Shown here: positions 56,031 through 64,000 of the stretch, piece after piece | How the letters are laid out: the number at the start of each line of letters is the position of its first letter | Numbering within the stretch: position 1 is the first letter of the stretch | Assembly: GCA_049999805.1 (NCBI GenBank) | Contig: JBNGIO010006139.1 | Coordinates: 51,034-115,033 of the forward strand | DNA: 64,000 bases | Source of the DNA: Folioceros fuciformis | Lineage: Eukaryota > Anthocerotophyta > Anthocerotopsida > Anthocerotales | Direction of reading: 5' to 3' | Notes under the pieces: model-generated | Told to the model about the DNA's origin: nothing | Databases searched by the model: none | The model's input: only the letters and a program-made list of their open reading frames with translations | Made by a program: the position numbers and the translations under genes

Positions 56031-57014
56031 TTCGTTTTTGGCATGGGCACACGCTGTGGGCCAGCAGAGCTTCTGTGTTGCTAGCGTAATGCCAGGAGAA
56101 GCCGTGTTTGAGAATGCGTTGTAGGACCCCGTGTTCGAGGATGCATTGAAAGATCCATGTTAGAGGACGCATTGAAGGATCCCTGCTAGAAGAAGCATAG
56201 AAGGGTTCGTGTTTGAGGATGGATTGAAGGATCCGTGTTTGAGGATGGATTGAAGGATCCGTGTTTGAGGATGGATTGAAGGATCCGTGTTTGAGGATGG
56301 ATTGAAGGATCCGCGTTTGAGGATGCATTGAAGGATCTGCGTTTGAGGATGGAGTGAAGGATCCGGGTTTGAGGATGCATTGAAGGAGCCATGTTTGAGG
56401 ATGGATTGAAGGATCCTTGCTTGAGGATGGATTGAAGGATCCGTGTTTGAGGATGCATTGGAGGGGCCATGTTTGAGGAGGTGTTTAAGGACCCATGTTG
56501 GAGGTCACTGTATGAGGAATGCTGGTTGAACTACAAAGATGGCTCAAATGGCCTGATTCTTCCCTGTCGCCAAGCATGAGAAGTGAAGAGCGTCCTGAAG
56601 GGAGACGATTCTAAGAGTTGCAAGAGGGCTCGTGTAATGACAAAGACTGGTGGAGAAACTCCACTCCCAANNNNNNNNNNNNNNNNNNNNNNNNNNNNNN
56701 NNNNNNNNNNNNNNNNNNNNNNNNNNNNNNNNNNNNNNNNNNNNNNNNNNNNNNNNNNNNNNNNNNNNNNGACAGCACTCACACCATATGGGCTGGATGA
56801 GTTCACAAGGGCCAGCGCCATGCTCCTTCGCCCGTGCACGATTTTAGTGTTTTGGTCCAACGCCGTTTCATAATTCAACTACATCGCTTGAGTTAGGCAA
56901 CCAGGTTTATTATTAACTCATGGTCAGGTTAAGTTCGAGACTCCGAATGAGTGCGCGTGGGACTTGGTCGCCATGGCCTTGCCGCCATGTTGTCGGTAGG
57001 AGTGCGAGCTCGAC
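56031..57014. other. intergenic region with minisatellite and gap, upstream of the Cdc25 gene
   Basis: Directly after the MOSC stop lies a 26-bp minisatellite (listed separately), then a 100-N gap at 56671-56770 and about 240 bp leading to the Cdc25 start. Upstream exons or regulatory parts of the Cdc25 gene could be hidden in the gap. Confidence 0.45.
56107..56505. repeat. 26-bp minisatellite downstream of the MOSC gene
   Basis: About fifteen tandem copies of a 26-bp unit with core GAGGATGGATTGAAGGATCC and GTGTTT are seen. Units alternate GGATTGAAGG and GCATTGAAGG. Because 26 is not a multiple of three, translations cycle through three frames. It starts some 75 bp after the MOSC stop codon. 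Confidence 0.92.
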
Positions 57015-58068
57015 ATGGAGCCAGTGGCCGCGCCGTCCAAGAGCTCTCCAGATGCTGCGTGCATTGTGGAAGCAACGTGGGATCGAGGATCCGGTTTACC
57101 GATGCTCAAGAACATACAACCTCCAAGCATCAGCCCCGACACGGTGAGTTGAACTGCTGACCGAATTAGGGTTTGCAGGAACTGATTCTTGCTGATCATG
57201 TCCCGATGCCGTAATTGTGGTGTGTGTATGTGTATGTGTGTTGCAACAGCTCAAGGCTGTGATGGCCAGGGAGCCAGGATATGACAGACTGCAGATCAAA
57301 ATACTGGACTGCAGGCATAACTTTGAATTTGAAGGCGGACACATCCTAGTCAGCCTCTTCACCATGACTGTCTGTTCTGGCATTAGGACTCTGAGTAGGG
57401 CCGCCGGAATGCCTGGATATCCGGCCTGTGGAGGTCCTGTGTGGCTGACACAGCGCATCTCTCTGCCAGGGCGCAGTCAACCTGAACGAGCCAACGTCTC
57501 TGGACGAGTTCTATGCGGACCATGAAAGTGAAGGGAAGAACATGGTGCTTCTGTTCCACTGCGAGTTTTCTTCGTCGAGAGCACCGCAGATGTAAGTCTT
57601 TCTCAGGGCAACTCCTCCATGCTCTTCTGTGTTGTTCTCTTTCCTCACAAAGTGCTAGCCCGGGCAGGTACGCACACATGCGAAACATGGATAGGCATCG
57701 ACACATGGAAGTGTACCCCGAGCTGGCATTTCCCCACATGTTCCTGCTGCACGGAGGATACAACTCCTTCTATTATATGCACCCGGTGAGCAACCTGCCT
57801 TCACGTAGTGCGTGACCAGAATGCTCATCGTTAAGGGGCCTTCATTTCACTACATGGTTTCCTGCAGGAGCTGTGTGAGCCCAGGCAGTACGTGCGGATG
57901 CTGGACTCGCAGTACAGTGAACAGCTGAGGATCGCCAAGGAGAGTCTGAGAAGAAGCTGGAGCAAAGTCAGATCTCGTGAAGGCGATATCGCGAGAAGAG
58001 TCTGTGACACAGGCTGTGACAGGATTAGCAGGGCCAAGTCTAAAGCTGTGAGGTCACTTGACGTCTGA
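57015..58068 (+). CDS. canonical Cdc25-type dual-specificity phosphatase
   Basis: Cdc25 removes inhibitory phosphates from CDK Thr14/Tyr15 and so triggers mitosis in animals, fungi and some algae. Five exons (57015-57143, 57250-57348, 57470-57591, 57668-57785, 57868-58068) join in frame to 222 residues. The pre-domain has LPMLKNIQPPSISPDT, matching the ISPET element of Cdc25. The rhodanese-fold core has ILDCRHNFEFEGGHILGAVN and the active site VLLFHCEFSSSRAPQM, a complete C-x5-R loop. YPELAFPHMFLLHGGYNSFY follows, then LCEPRQYVRMLDSQY, the C-terminal segment typical of fungal and animal Cdc25 and, as far as I recall, absent from the small Arabidopsis CDC25;1 (an arsenate reductase). A basic helix and tail (RRSWSKVRS... 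RAKSKAVRSLDV) end the protein. The N-terminal regulatory region is only about 40 residues unless upstream exons exist; an in-frame TAG at 56997 precedes the chosen ATG. Confidence 0.9.
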
Positions 58069-58579
58069 AGGCTGTCCAACTCCATCTTTTTTATACATTC
58101 CTATTTTCAGTCACAAAACGCGCGCAGAACCTTTTGTACAGCTTCCTCTAGCAATATCGAACTACAGTCCGTGTCGGGCCATTGCCAATTTGGCACCAAG
58201 CATGGCCGTCAGACGACAAATACTTTTGTCTACTTCTGAAACACACAATGTGCCCTGGAGAAGCTCAGTGCTTCGAGCGTCGCAAGTAGCTTTTCGCCCT
58301 CCAGGATGAACCTCCGTTGCCCGGATGAGCCTCCGTTGCCGGGATGAGCCTCCGTTTGCAGGATCAACCTCCGTTGCCAGGATGAGCCTCCGTTGCCAGG
58401 ATGAACCTCCGTTGCCAGCATGAGCCTCCGTTGCCAGGATAAACCACTGTTGCCCACAACCCATAAAGCATCGTATTCCGGGCTTACAACTCTCAGATCA
58501 CAGTCATGGCCATGGACATTGATCCCAACAATGCAAGACTGGGAGCAGGCATTAGCAGTATCGTATCACGCCAATCCCA
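58069..58579. other. convergent 3' region with a 19-bp minisatellite
   Basis: This 511-bp segment lies between the 3' ends of the Cdc25 and nucleoredoxin genes. Apart from the repeat listed separately I see no feature. Confidence 0.4.
58304..58457. repeat. 19-bp minisatellite between convergent genes
   Basis: Eight tandem copies of a 19-bp unit, GATGAGCCTCCGTTGCCAG with variants (GATGAACCTCC, GATCAACCTCC, CATGAGCCTCC), run between the Cdc25 and nucleoredoxin genes. One copy has an extra T. Confidence 0.92.
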
Positions 58580-60493
58580 TCAAACCTTCCTGCACACATC
58601 ACCCTCACACACAAACCCTTCCTTCACATCATGTCCAGCACCTTCCTCTTCCCCAGCACCATCTGCAGGGGGCACTGCCGGAGGTTCGCTAAGCTTTGCA
58701 CTGCAATGGACGTGAACGTCGTAGCTGCATTCGTCACAGCGGTAAGCCCAGCGCCGTCCTGTGGTCTCGCAAATGTCACACTCGAACTGCCCGCTAACGT
58801 ATGGAACCCTCATAAGCACCAGGGGATGCGGATGGCCACCGACCGTGACCTCCTTAGCGTACTTCTGCACCTCTGCATCCTCCTCCTCGTGCAACTCCTC
58901 CTCACGCTCCTTGGAGAAGGGATAAGCTTTGGCTCCGAAAGCTTCCACCAACGCGGTGGCGTCGAGCGTGACAACAGACTTCCCATCAGGAGCAAGAATC
59001 ACCAACGTCGGCGTGCCTTCCGCATCAAATGTGGACTCAACCTCATCCGCCTTCTCCCTCTCAGCGTACGGCAGCGCCAGCCACGGCATTTCCGCGTGGT
59101 ACTCACGGAAGCTTTCCTCATTCCTGTCGCGGGACACGAACACCACCTCAAACGGCTTCCCCTGCTCCTTCAGCTCGTTGTAGACCTTCACCAACTTGGG
59201 AGTGAAATCCCGGCAAGCCGGAGACCACTGGGTCGAGAAGTACAGACCAACCGTCTTCCCGAGCAAGGAGGCAACCTTAGTCTCCTCCCCAGCTTGATTC
59301 ACCAGAAAGTCCCGCTCCTCCGTCACCAGCGCCTTCTCCAAGGTCCTCCTAGCAACCTTGATCTGCTCCAGCTCCGCAAACCTCTCCGGTGTGTACGGGA
59401 ATCCCTCGGCTCCATGCCTCTTCACCAGGCCCACGGCGTTGCTGTGCGTCGTCTTGCCGTGCTCATCCAGCAGCACCAGGCTAGGGATGCCGCAGACTTC
59501 GAAGTAATTGTCGAGACGGGACTTTGTGCGCTTATCCGAGAAGGGAACCGCCGGCCATGGCATCGTCTCGAGGTATTCCTTGAAGGCCTCTTCATTCCCA
59601 TCTCCCGACACAAATACCACCTCCAGTTCCTGCTTCTCCTCCTTCAGCTTCTTGTAAACGTCCGCTAGGAATGGCGTGAATTTCCGGCACGGAGGACACC
59701 AGTGCGCAGAGAAATAGATCCCCACCCTCTTCCCCTCTAGATCTGAAACCTTCACTTTGCTTCCGTCAGCTCGAACAAGAGAATCCCTCCCTTCTTCCGG
59801 CAAGAACAAGGACTGAATCGTCTGATTCGCCTTCGCCGCCTCCATCTCCTCCACCAGCTCCTGCACTCGCTCGTCCGTGAAGGGGAAGGCATCGGCTCCC
59901 CATTTCTCCACGATCGGCCACGCCGGCTCGCGACTGAACCTGCCGTCGGCTCCCACGAACGAGAGGCTGAAGATCCCCAGCCGGAACAGCTCCTCAATCT
60001 TGCTGCGGACGGCGGCGCTTCCGAGCGGCACCGCCAGCCATCCGGCGGGCATCTTCTGCAGCACATCCTTGAAAGACTCCTCGTCCGGCCTCCGATCTAC
60101 CTGGCTGCCTTCCCCGAACTTCTCCAGGGACTCGATCACGCCCTCATTGCGGTCCACAGTCGAGTATACGATCACCAACGGCTTGCCCTTCTCAACCAGC
60201 GACTCGTACGGATCCACGAGCAACGAAACAGCTTCGATGAGGCGAGAAGGCAGCCAGTGCGGCCCGACCACAAATCCAACCACCTTCCCTTTGATTTCAT
60301 CGTACTTGAACTCCTTTCCAGCTCCGTTCACCAGTACATCTCCATCCCCGGGAAACAGCAAACTTTGCAAATCCACCTCCGTAACGCTTGCAGCATCGTT
60401 GTCCCGCTCCACCTCCATCTCCACCAAACCCCAGCAATTCACACGGATGCAACCCAAATTCGGCTCTGTAGGCCAACGTAGAGTGGCGCACAC
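58580..60493 (-). CDS. nucleoredoxin with three thioredoxin-like domains and C-terminal DC1 zinc domain
   Basis: Plant nucleoredoxin 1 reduces disulfides in client proteins such as catalase and is itself reduced by thioredoxin reductase. A single exon gives up to 637 residues; a start at Met26 (MEVERDND, 60418) is equally likely and closer to relatives. Three thioredoxin-like domains are present. Domain 1 has GPHWLPSRL where WCxxC is expected. Domain 2 has the intact site FSAHWCPPCRKFTP. Domain 3 has FSTQWSPACRDFTP, with only the second Cys. Domain ends carry the family motifs GIPSLVLLDEHG and GTPTLVILAPDG. The C-terminal DC1-like part binds zinc (CDICETTGRRWAYRCDECSY then HVHCSAKL). The tail adds CEGDVC. 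Known NRX1 proteins have WCPPC in both domains 1 and 3 with a degenerate middle domain, so this pattern is different. Confidence 0.94.
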   Translation of the reverse strand: MCATLRWPTEPNLGCIRVNCWGLVEMEVERDNDAASVTEVDLQSLLFPGDGDVLVNGAGKEFKYDEIKGKVVGFVVGPHWLPSRLIEAVSLLVDPYESLVEKGKPLVIVYSTVDRNEGVIESLEKFGEGSQVDRRPDEESFKDVLQKMPAGWLAVPLGSAAVRSKIEELFRLGIFSLSFVGADGRFSREPAWPIVEKWGADAFPFTDERVQELVEEMEAAKANQTIQSLFLPEEGRDSLVRADGSKVKVSDLEGKRVGIYFSAHWCPPCRKFTPFLADVYKKLKEEKQELEVVFVSGDGNEEAFKEYLETMPWPAVPFSDKRTKSRLDNYFEVCGIPSLVLLDEHGKTTHSNAVGLVKRHGAEGFPYTPERFAELEQIKVARRTLEKALVTEERDFLVNQAGEETKVASLLGKTVGLYFSTQWSPACRDFTPKLVKVYNELKEQGKPFEVVFVSRDRNEESFREYHAEMPWLALPYAEREKADEVESTFDAEGTPTLVILAPDGKSVVTLDATALVEAFGAKAYPFSKEREEELHEEEDAEVQKYAKEVTVGGHPHPLVLMRVPYVSGQFECDICETTGRRWAYRCDECSYDVHVHCSAKLSEPPAVPPADGAGEEEGAGHDVKEGFVCEGDVCRKV

Positions 60494-60880
60494 CGAAGCG
60501 ATGACTCGTCTAAGAAAGATAAGGACAGACGGTAATAATAAGGTTCCCGGTTCCCTTCTATGCAGCCACTAGGAAGGTGCAGTGCTCTGTTGACTTTCGC
60601 AATGCCAAGGTCAAGTCAAGACATCCGAAGTGCACTGTTGCACTGTGTTTCGTGTGAAGACATCTGTTGAGCTCTGTTGCACTGCGTGAAATCATCTGCA
60701 GTGCTTTGCTGCTGTGCCTTCAAGACTGACTTCTTTCTCTTTGAGACAGAGGAAGAGGGGTCAGGCTCTCTCCACACATAGCTCCTAAACGCGTCAATTG
60801 TCCGGGAAGAGGAAATTTACCCTTCACCACTCTGTTGAAGAGAGTGTCACAAAATCGTTCCACATACATATATACACAAG
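60494..60880. other. nucleoredoxin upstream region
   Basis: This holds the promoter and leader of the nucleoredoxin gene. A short direct repeat pattern (TGCACTGTTGCACTGTG, TCTGTTGCACTGCGTG) appears near 60630-60690. No gene is seen. Confidence 0.35.
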
Positions 60881-60952
60881 AGCCTCCACTGAGGATCGAA
60901 CTCAAGACCTTCAGTTTACAAGACTGACGCTCTACCACTGAGCTATAAAGGC
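60881..60952 (-). tRNA. tRNA-Thr (anticodon UGU)
   Basis: The reverse strand folds as a 72-nt nuclear tRNA. The acceptor stem pairs GCCTTTA with TGGAGGC. The D arm is GCTCAGTGGTAGAGC (box A region). The anticodon stem pairs TCAGT with ACTGA around the loop CTTGTAA, giving anticodon TGT for threonine. The T arm contains GAGTTCGATCCTC (box B). There is no intron and no encoded CCA, as expected for a nuclear eukaryotic tRNA. A run of T needed for polymerase III termination is not obvious just after the gene on the minus strand (CTTGTG, then TATATATG). It lies 52 bp past the stop of the third PPR gene, on the same strand. Confidence 0.93.
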
Positions 60953-61004
60953 TTTGACACAGAAAATTGTTTCGTAAATATTCCATCTCTGCATCCGAGG
61001 AGAA

Positions 61005-63749
61005 TTATGTGCCGCAGAAACGAGTCCTTTTGGCCGTGGCGCCTTCGCCAGCGACTGGGGGATCACTCTGAAATCGCCTGCCTTCAAGATATGGTTGCTT
61101 TCTATCCCGAACCACAAAGGTGTGCACCAGCCCGTCCCCATCAGTCCAAGAGCTCTGGCCTGGCTCCTTCCACGCCCCAATCTTTTTCCTCCTCGTCTGT
61201 ACCTCTTGTGCCTTCTCCCACATCAAGGCACTGGAATATATGTTGGCCATCAGCACATACGCCGATGCATCCGTTTCGTCTAGCTTTACAGCTTGGTCGA
61301 AAGCATGGCGTCCGACCTCGACGTCCCTCCACTTCTGAGACGCACCCAACAGAGAGTGCCAAACTGAAATATGGGGCTGAACAGGGATCGTCCTCGCCAC
61401 TGCAAGTGCCTTGTGAAGTTGGCCAGCACGGCTCAGGAGATCCACCATGCACGAATAGTGCTCCATCGTGGGAGTGATGCCGTAGTGTGCGCTCATAGCC
61501 TCAAAGTGAGCTTGCCCCTTGTTTACCAGCCCTGCATGACTGCACACTGTGAGTACATTAAGAAGAGTGACGCTGTCCGGTTGGATGCCATCCTCCTGCA
61601 TCATGCGAACCAAGTGCAGAACCCTGTCGCTGTCCCCTTGACGGGCGTATCCTGAAATCAGCGCATTCCAGCTGACAAGATCTCTCTCGGGCAGTGAGTA
61701 AAACACTTGTTGTGCGTCAACCATGCTTCCAGATTTTGCGTACATGTTTATCAAGCTGTTGCCTACATTCTCATCAGCTAGAAGCCCTTGCTCTTTAATC
61801 TGTCTGTGAAGTTGCCTTCCTGTATCCAGAGCTGCCACAGTTGCACATGCCTGCAGCAGGGAAACGAATGTCGCAGAATGAGCAGCGATGCCTGCTTCTT
61901 GCATAGCTCTGTAGAGAGCAAAGGCTTCCTGACTCAAGCCCTGCTGAGAATATTGAGCTATCAGAGAAGTCCATGTAACCACGTTCTTTACAGGAAGGCT
62001 GTCGAACACAGTCTGGGCATCCTGTACACTGCCACACTTCCCATACATGTTGACCAAACTGCAGCCTACAACCACGTCGACCTGGATTCCTTGTTCTCCA
62101 ATCTGTGCATGAAGCCGCTTCCCCATCTCCAAAGCAGGAGTCCCGACAGCTGCACATGCTTGCAGGAGACATACAAACGTTACAGAATCCGGTGCAGCAA
62201 TACCTTCGTCTTGCATAGAAAAGTACACATGAAGGGCTTCCTCACCCATACCCTGCTGCGCATACCCTGCTATCATGGCCGTCCATGTCACTACATTTCT
62301 TCCTCTGAGTTCATCAAACACGCTCTGAGCATCCTTTAAGCTGCCGCACTTTGAGTACATGTTTATAAGATTGTTGCCTACATTCATCTCAGCTTGAAGT
62401 CCACGTTCCTCGATCTCATGGTGAAGCTCCTTTCCCTTCTCCAATGCTGCCGTACCGACACTTGCACAGGCCTGCAAGAGACACACAAATGTCACGGTAT
62501 CGGGTGCAGCAATGCCTTCTAGCTGCATGATACCGTACAGTTCAAGTGCCTTGCCACCCATACCCTGCTGGCAATATCCTGCTATCAAAGCCGTCCATGC
62601 CACCACAGGCTTCTGAGCAAGTTCGTCAAAAACACTATGCGCATCCTCTAGACTGCCACACTTTGCATACATGTTCACGAGGCTACACCCCACAACCACA
62701 TCAGCCTGAAGTCCTCGTTCCCTAATCTGTACGTGAAGTTGTTTCCCTTTCTCCAAACCTTTGGTACCAACACTTGCGCAAGCCTGCAGAAGGCACACAA
62801 ATGTCACAGAGTTGGCTGCCACAACACCTTCTTCCAACATAGCACCGTAGAAACGAAAGGCCTCCTGGTCCATGCCCTGCTGTGAGTATCCGCAAATCAT
62901 TGCAGTCCAAGTCACCACATCTTTCCGACGTAGTCCATCAAACACTCTCTGAGCATCTCCCAAGCTGCCGCACTTCGCGTACATATCCACCAGGCCATTG
63001 CAAAGATAAGACCCCGGCTCAACTCCACTGGCCAACAAATCAGCATGCACCTGCTGCCCACTCTTCAAGTCCGCCGCCCTTGCACAAGCCTGCAGGGCTG
63101 CCACAAAAACATGCTCATCTGGCTTCACACTCGACCCCCGCATCTGATGGTACAGGTCTATAGCCTGCTTAGCTTCTCCATGTTTCACATAAGCAGAAAT
63201 CATAGCAGACCACGTGAACCGGTCTGGGTCAGTAACCACCGAGAAGACCACCGTGGCTTCTTCTAACCTGCCATGAGAAGCATACATTCTCAGGAGATGA
63301 TTGCACAAGAACGTGTCCGACTCGTACCCAAACTCCACCATCAGAGCATGAAGACGCCGACCCAGACTCAGATCCTTCTTTCCCACACATTTCCTCAGAA
63401 GACTATACAACACAGGTTTCACACCATGGCACCCTGTCTGTGCCAGAACTCCCAGAGCCTCAAAGGCCTCATTCAGCTGACCGTGCTCACATAATCTGCT
63501 TACAGTGTCAACCCTAACAGTCGTTTCCAATCCTTCAGAAGTAGGGGTAAGCCGACCCATCTGCATGACCAGGGCAGCCTGCTGGACCCGGCTGTAATGT
63601 TTCCCAAGCGCAAACAAGCCTCCGTCATGTTGCCTGCTACCGCAACTAGGTGGTTGCTCCTGAAAATAAAGTCCCCATAGTAGCTCTGCTCTGCCAGAGC
63701 TGTGATTAGCCACACACTTTCCTGTCCAACCGAAGGTCATGGCACTCAT
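61005..63749 (-). CDS. intronless PLS-class PPR protein ending in E/E+ region (no DYW domain)
   Basis: This 914-residue putative organellar RNA-binding protein has six P-L-S triplets (HLLRMYASHGRLEEATVVFS; GLVDMYAKCGSLGDAQRVFD; SLVNMYAKCGSLEDAHSVFD; NLINMYSKCGSLKDAQSVFD; SLVNMYGKCGSVQDAQTVFD; SLINMYAKSGSMVDAQQVFY). E and E+ motifs follow (HSLLGASQKWRDVEVGRHAF; AYVLMANIYSSALMWEKAQE; then KEPGQSSWTDGDGLVHTFVV). The protein stops soon after with RTRFCGT, so it lacks the deaminase and would need a DYW partner in trans if it edits RNA. Here the PG box is the normal KxPGxSW form, unlike the other two PPR-PLS proteins in the window. Central triplets are strikingly alike (TFVCLLQACASVGT occurs repeatedly), suggesting recent internal duplication. 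The N-terminus before residue 80 is plausible as a targeting sequence. Confidence 0.93.
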   Translation of the reverse strand: MSAMTFGWTGKCVANHSSGRAELLWGLYFQEQPPSCGSRQHDGGLFALGKHYSRVQQAALVMQMGRLTPTSEGLETTVRVDTVSRLCEHGQLNEAFEALGVLAQTGCHGVKPVLYSLLRKCVGKKDLSLGRRLHALMVEFGYESDTFLCNHLLRMYASHGRLEEATVVFSVVTDPDRFTWSAMISAYVKHGEAKQAIDLYHQMRGSSVKPDEHVFVAALQACARAADLKSGQQVHADLLASGVEPGSYLCNGLVDMYAKCGSLGDAQRVFDGLRRKDVVTWTAMICGYSQQGMDQEAFRFYGAMLEEGVVAANSVTFVCLLQACASVGTKGLEKGKQLHVQIRERGLQADVVVGCSLVNMYAKCGSLEDAHSVFDELAQKPVVAWTALIAGYCQQGMGGKALELYGIMQLEGIAAPDTVTFVCLLQACASVGTAALEKGKELHHEIEERGLQAEMNVGNNLINMYSKCGSLKDAQSVFDELRGRNVVTWTAMIAGYAQQGMGEEALHVYFSMQDEGIAAPDSVTFVCLLQACAAVGTPALEMGKRLHAQIGEQGIQVDVVVGCSLVNMYGKCGSVQDAQTVFDSLPVKNVVTWTSLIAQYSQQGLSQEAFALYRAMQEAGIAAHSATFVSLLQACATVAALDTGRQLHRQIKEQGLLADENVGNSLINMYAKSGSMVDAQQVFYSLPERDLVSWNALISGYARQGDSDRVLHLVRMMQEDGIQPDSVTLLNVLTVCSHAGLVNKGQAHFEAMSAHYGITPTMEHYSCMVDLLSRAGQLHKALAVARTIPVQPHISVWHSLLGASQKWRDVEVGRHAFDQAVKLDETDASAYVLMANIYSSALMWEKAQEVQTRRKKIGAWKEPGQSSWTDGDGLVHTFVVRDRKQPYLEGRRFQSDPPVAGEGATAKRTRFCGT

Positions 63750-64000
63750 GTTGCATCTCGCGGCTCTAGTTTGGAAACGTCTGGAAAATCACATTCAGGT
63801 GGGCGGACGCTGTTCTTGCAACATCGCCAATCCGTTGAGTCCGCCAAACTTGTTCCCCAAACAGATACTGTGGCCCTGGGGACCCCAGACTCCCAAAAGC
63901 CAAGACCCGGGTGGGCACACAGCGCATCCCACCAATGCATCTGGCTACGGGACGCAATGTGCGAGTTCATGGGATTCTTCGACCCATTCGGGAAGGATCA
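63750..64000. other. upstream region of the third PPR gene, to window end
   Basis: This should hold the promoter or leader of the PPR gene on the minus strand. I see no other feature. Confidence 0.3.

Noticed and set aside
56186-56470. Frames such as ILKHGSFNPSSNTDPS over the 26-bp repeat
   Set aside because: They cycle through the three frames of a simple minisatellite and have no independent coding evidence.
58631-59668. 345-codon plus-strand frame within the nucleoredoxin gene
   Set aside because: It lies opposite the clear thioredoxin-domain exon and shows no family motif.

Overview
This is nuclear DNA from a seedless land plant. The genes carry GT-AG introns of mostly 60-150 bp and encode plastid-directed products (a sigma-70 factor, LPA3, IspD, PPR proteins), a NOD26-type aquaporin and several pentatricopeptide-repeat (PPR) proteins. 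Two PPR-DYW proteins have the PG box changed to a KKPA form, resembling the DYW:KP class known from hornworts, ferns and lycophytes. With about 18 protein genes in 64 kb and very short introns, a compact genome such as a hornwort's is my best guess; a fern or lycophyte is not excluded. Five N runs (four of 100, one of 10) are assembly gaps.

Layout. 1-6.0 kb: possible tail of an upstream gene, a plastid sigma factor (minus) and a NIP aquaporin (minus). 6.5-16.5 kb: a PPR-SMR protein (minus) head-to-head with LPA3 (plus), then a CCDC47/At5g49945-type ER protein (minus) head-to-head with IspD (plus). 16.5-19.4 kb: AT-rich, gene-free DNA with duplicated blocks. 19.4-25.7 kb: an 11-exon TPR-DnaJ protein with a phenylalanine/glycine-motif N-terminus. 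27.0-33.5 kb: two intronless PPR-DYW genes with a Josephin deubiquitinase between them; the Josephin gene and the second PPR gene overlap tail to tail. 33.5-37.5 kb: no gene I can support strongly. 37.5-38.6 kb: a six-helix membrane protein. 38.6-43.9 kb: AT-rich DNA, a 45-bp minisatellite and one unknown gene broken by a gap. 44-48 kb: 5-formyltetrahydrofolate cyclo-ligase (plus) and the rRNA-processing WD40 protein UTP7/BING4 (minus). 50-52.4 kb: a FAM135-type esterase-like protein. 54.3-60.5 kb: a MOSC/mARC-type protein, a canonical Cdc25-type phosphatase and a nucleoredoxin. 60.9-63.7 kb: tRNA-Thr(UGU) and a third intronless PPR gene ending in an E/E+ region.

How the genes relate. Many products are expected in organelles: transcription (sigma), RNA metabolism and editing (four PPR proteins), photosystem II assembly (LPA3) and isoprenoid synthesis (IspD). 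The others are ordinary housekeeping genes. The most surprising gene is at 57015-58068: a Cdc25 phosphatase with the full catalytic domain and the C-terminal LCEP/YVxM segment seen in animals, fungi and some algae, in a lineage (land plants) usually said to lack canonical Cdc25. I derived exon borders by hand from splice consensus and frame; most multi-exon models close in frame from ATG to stop.
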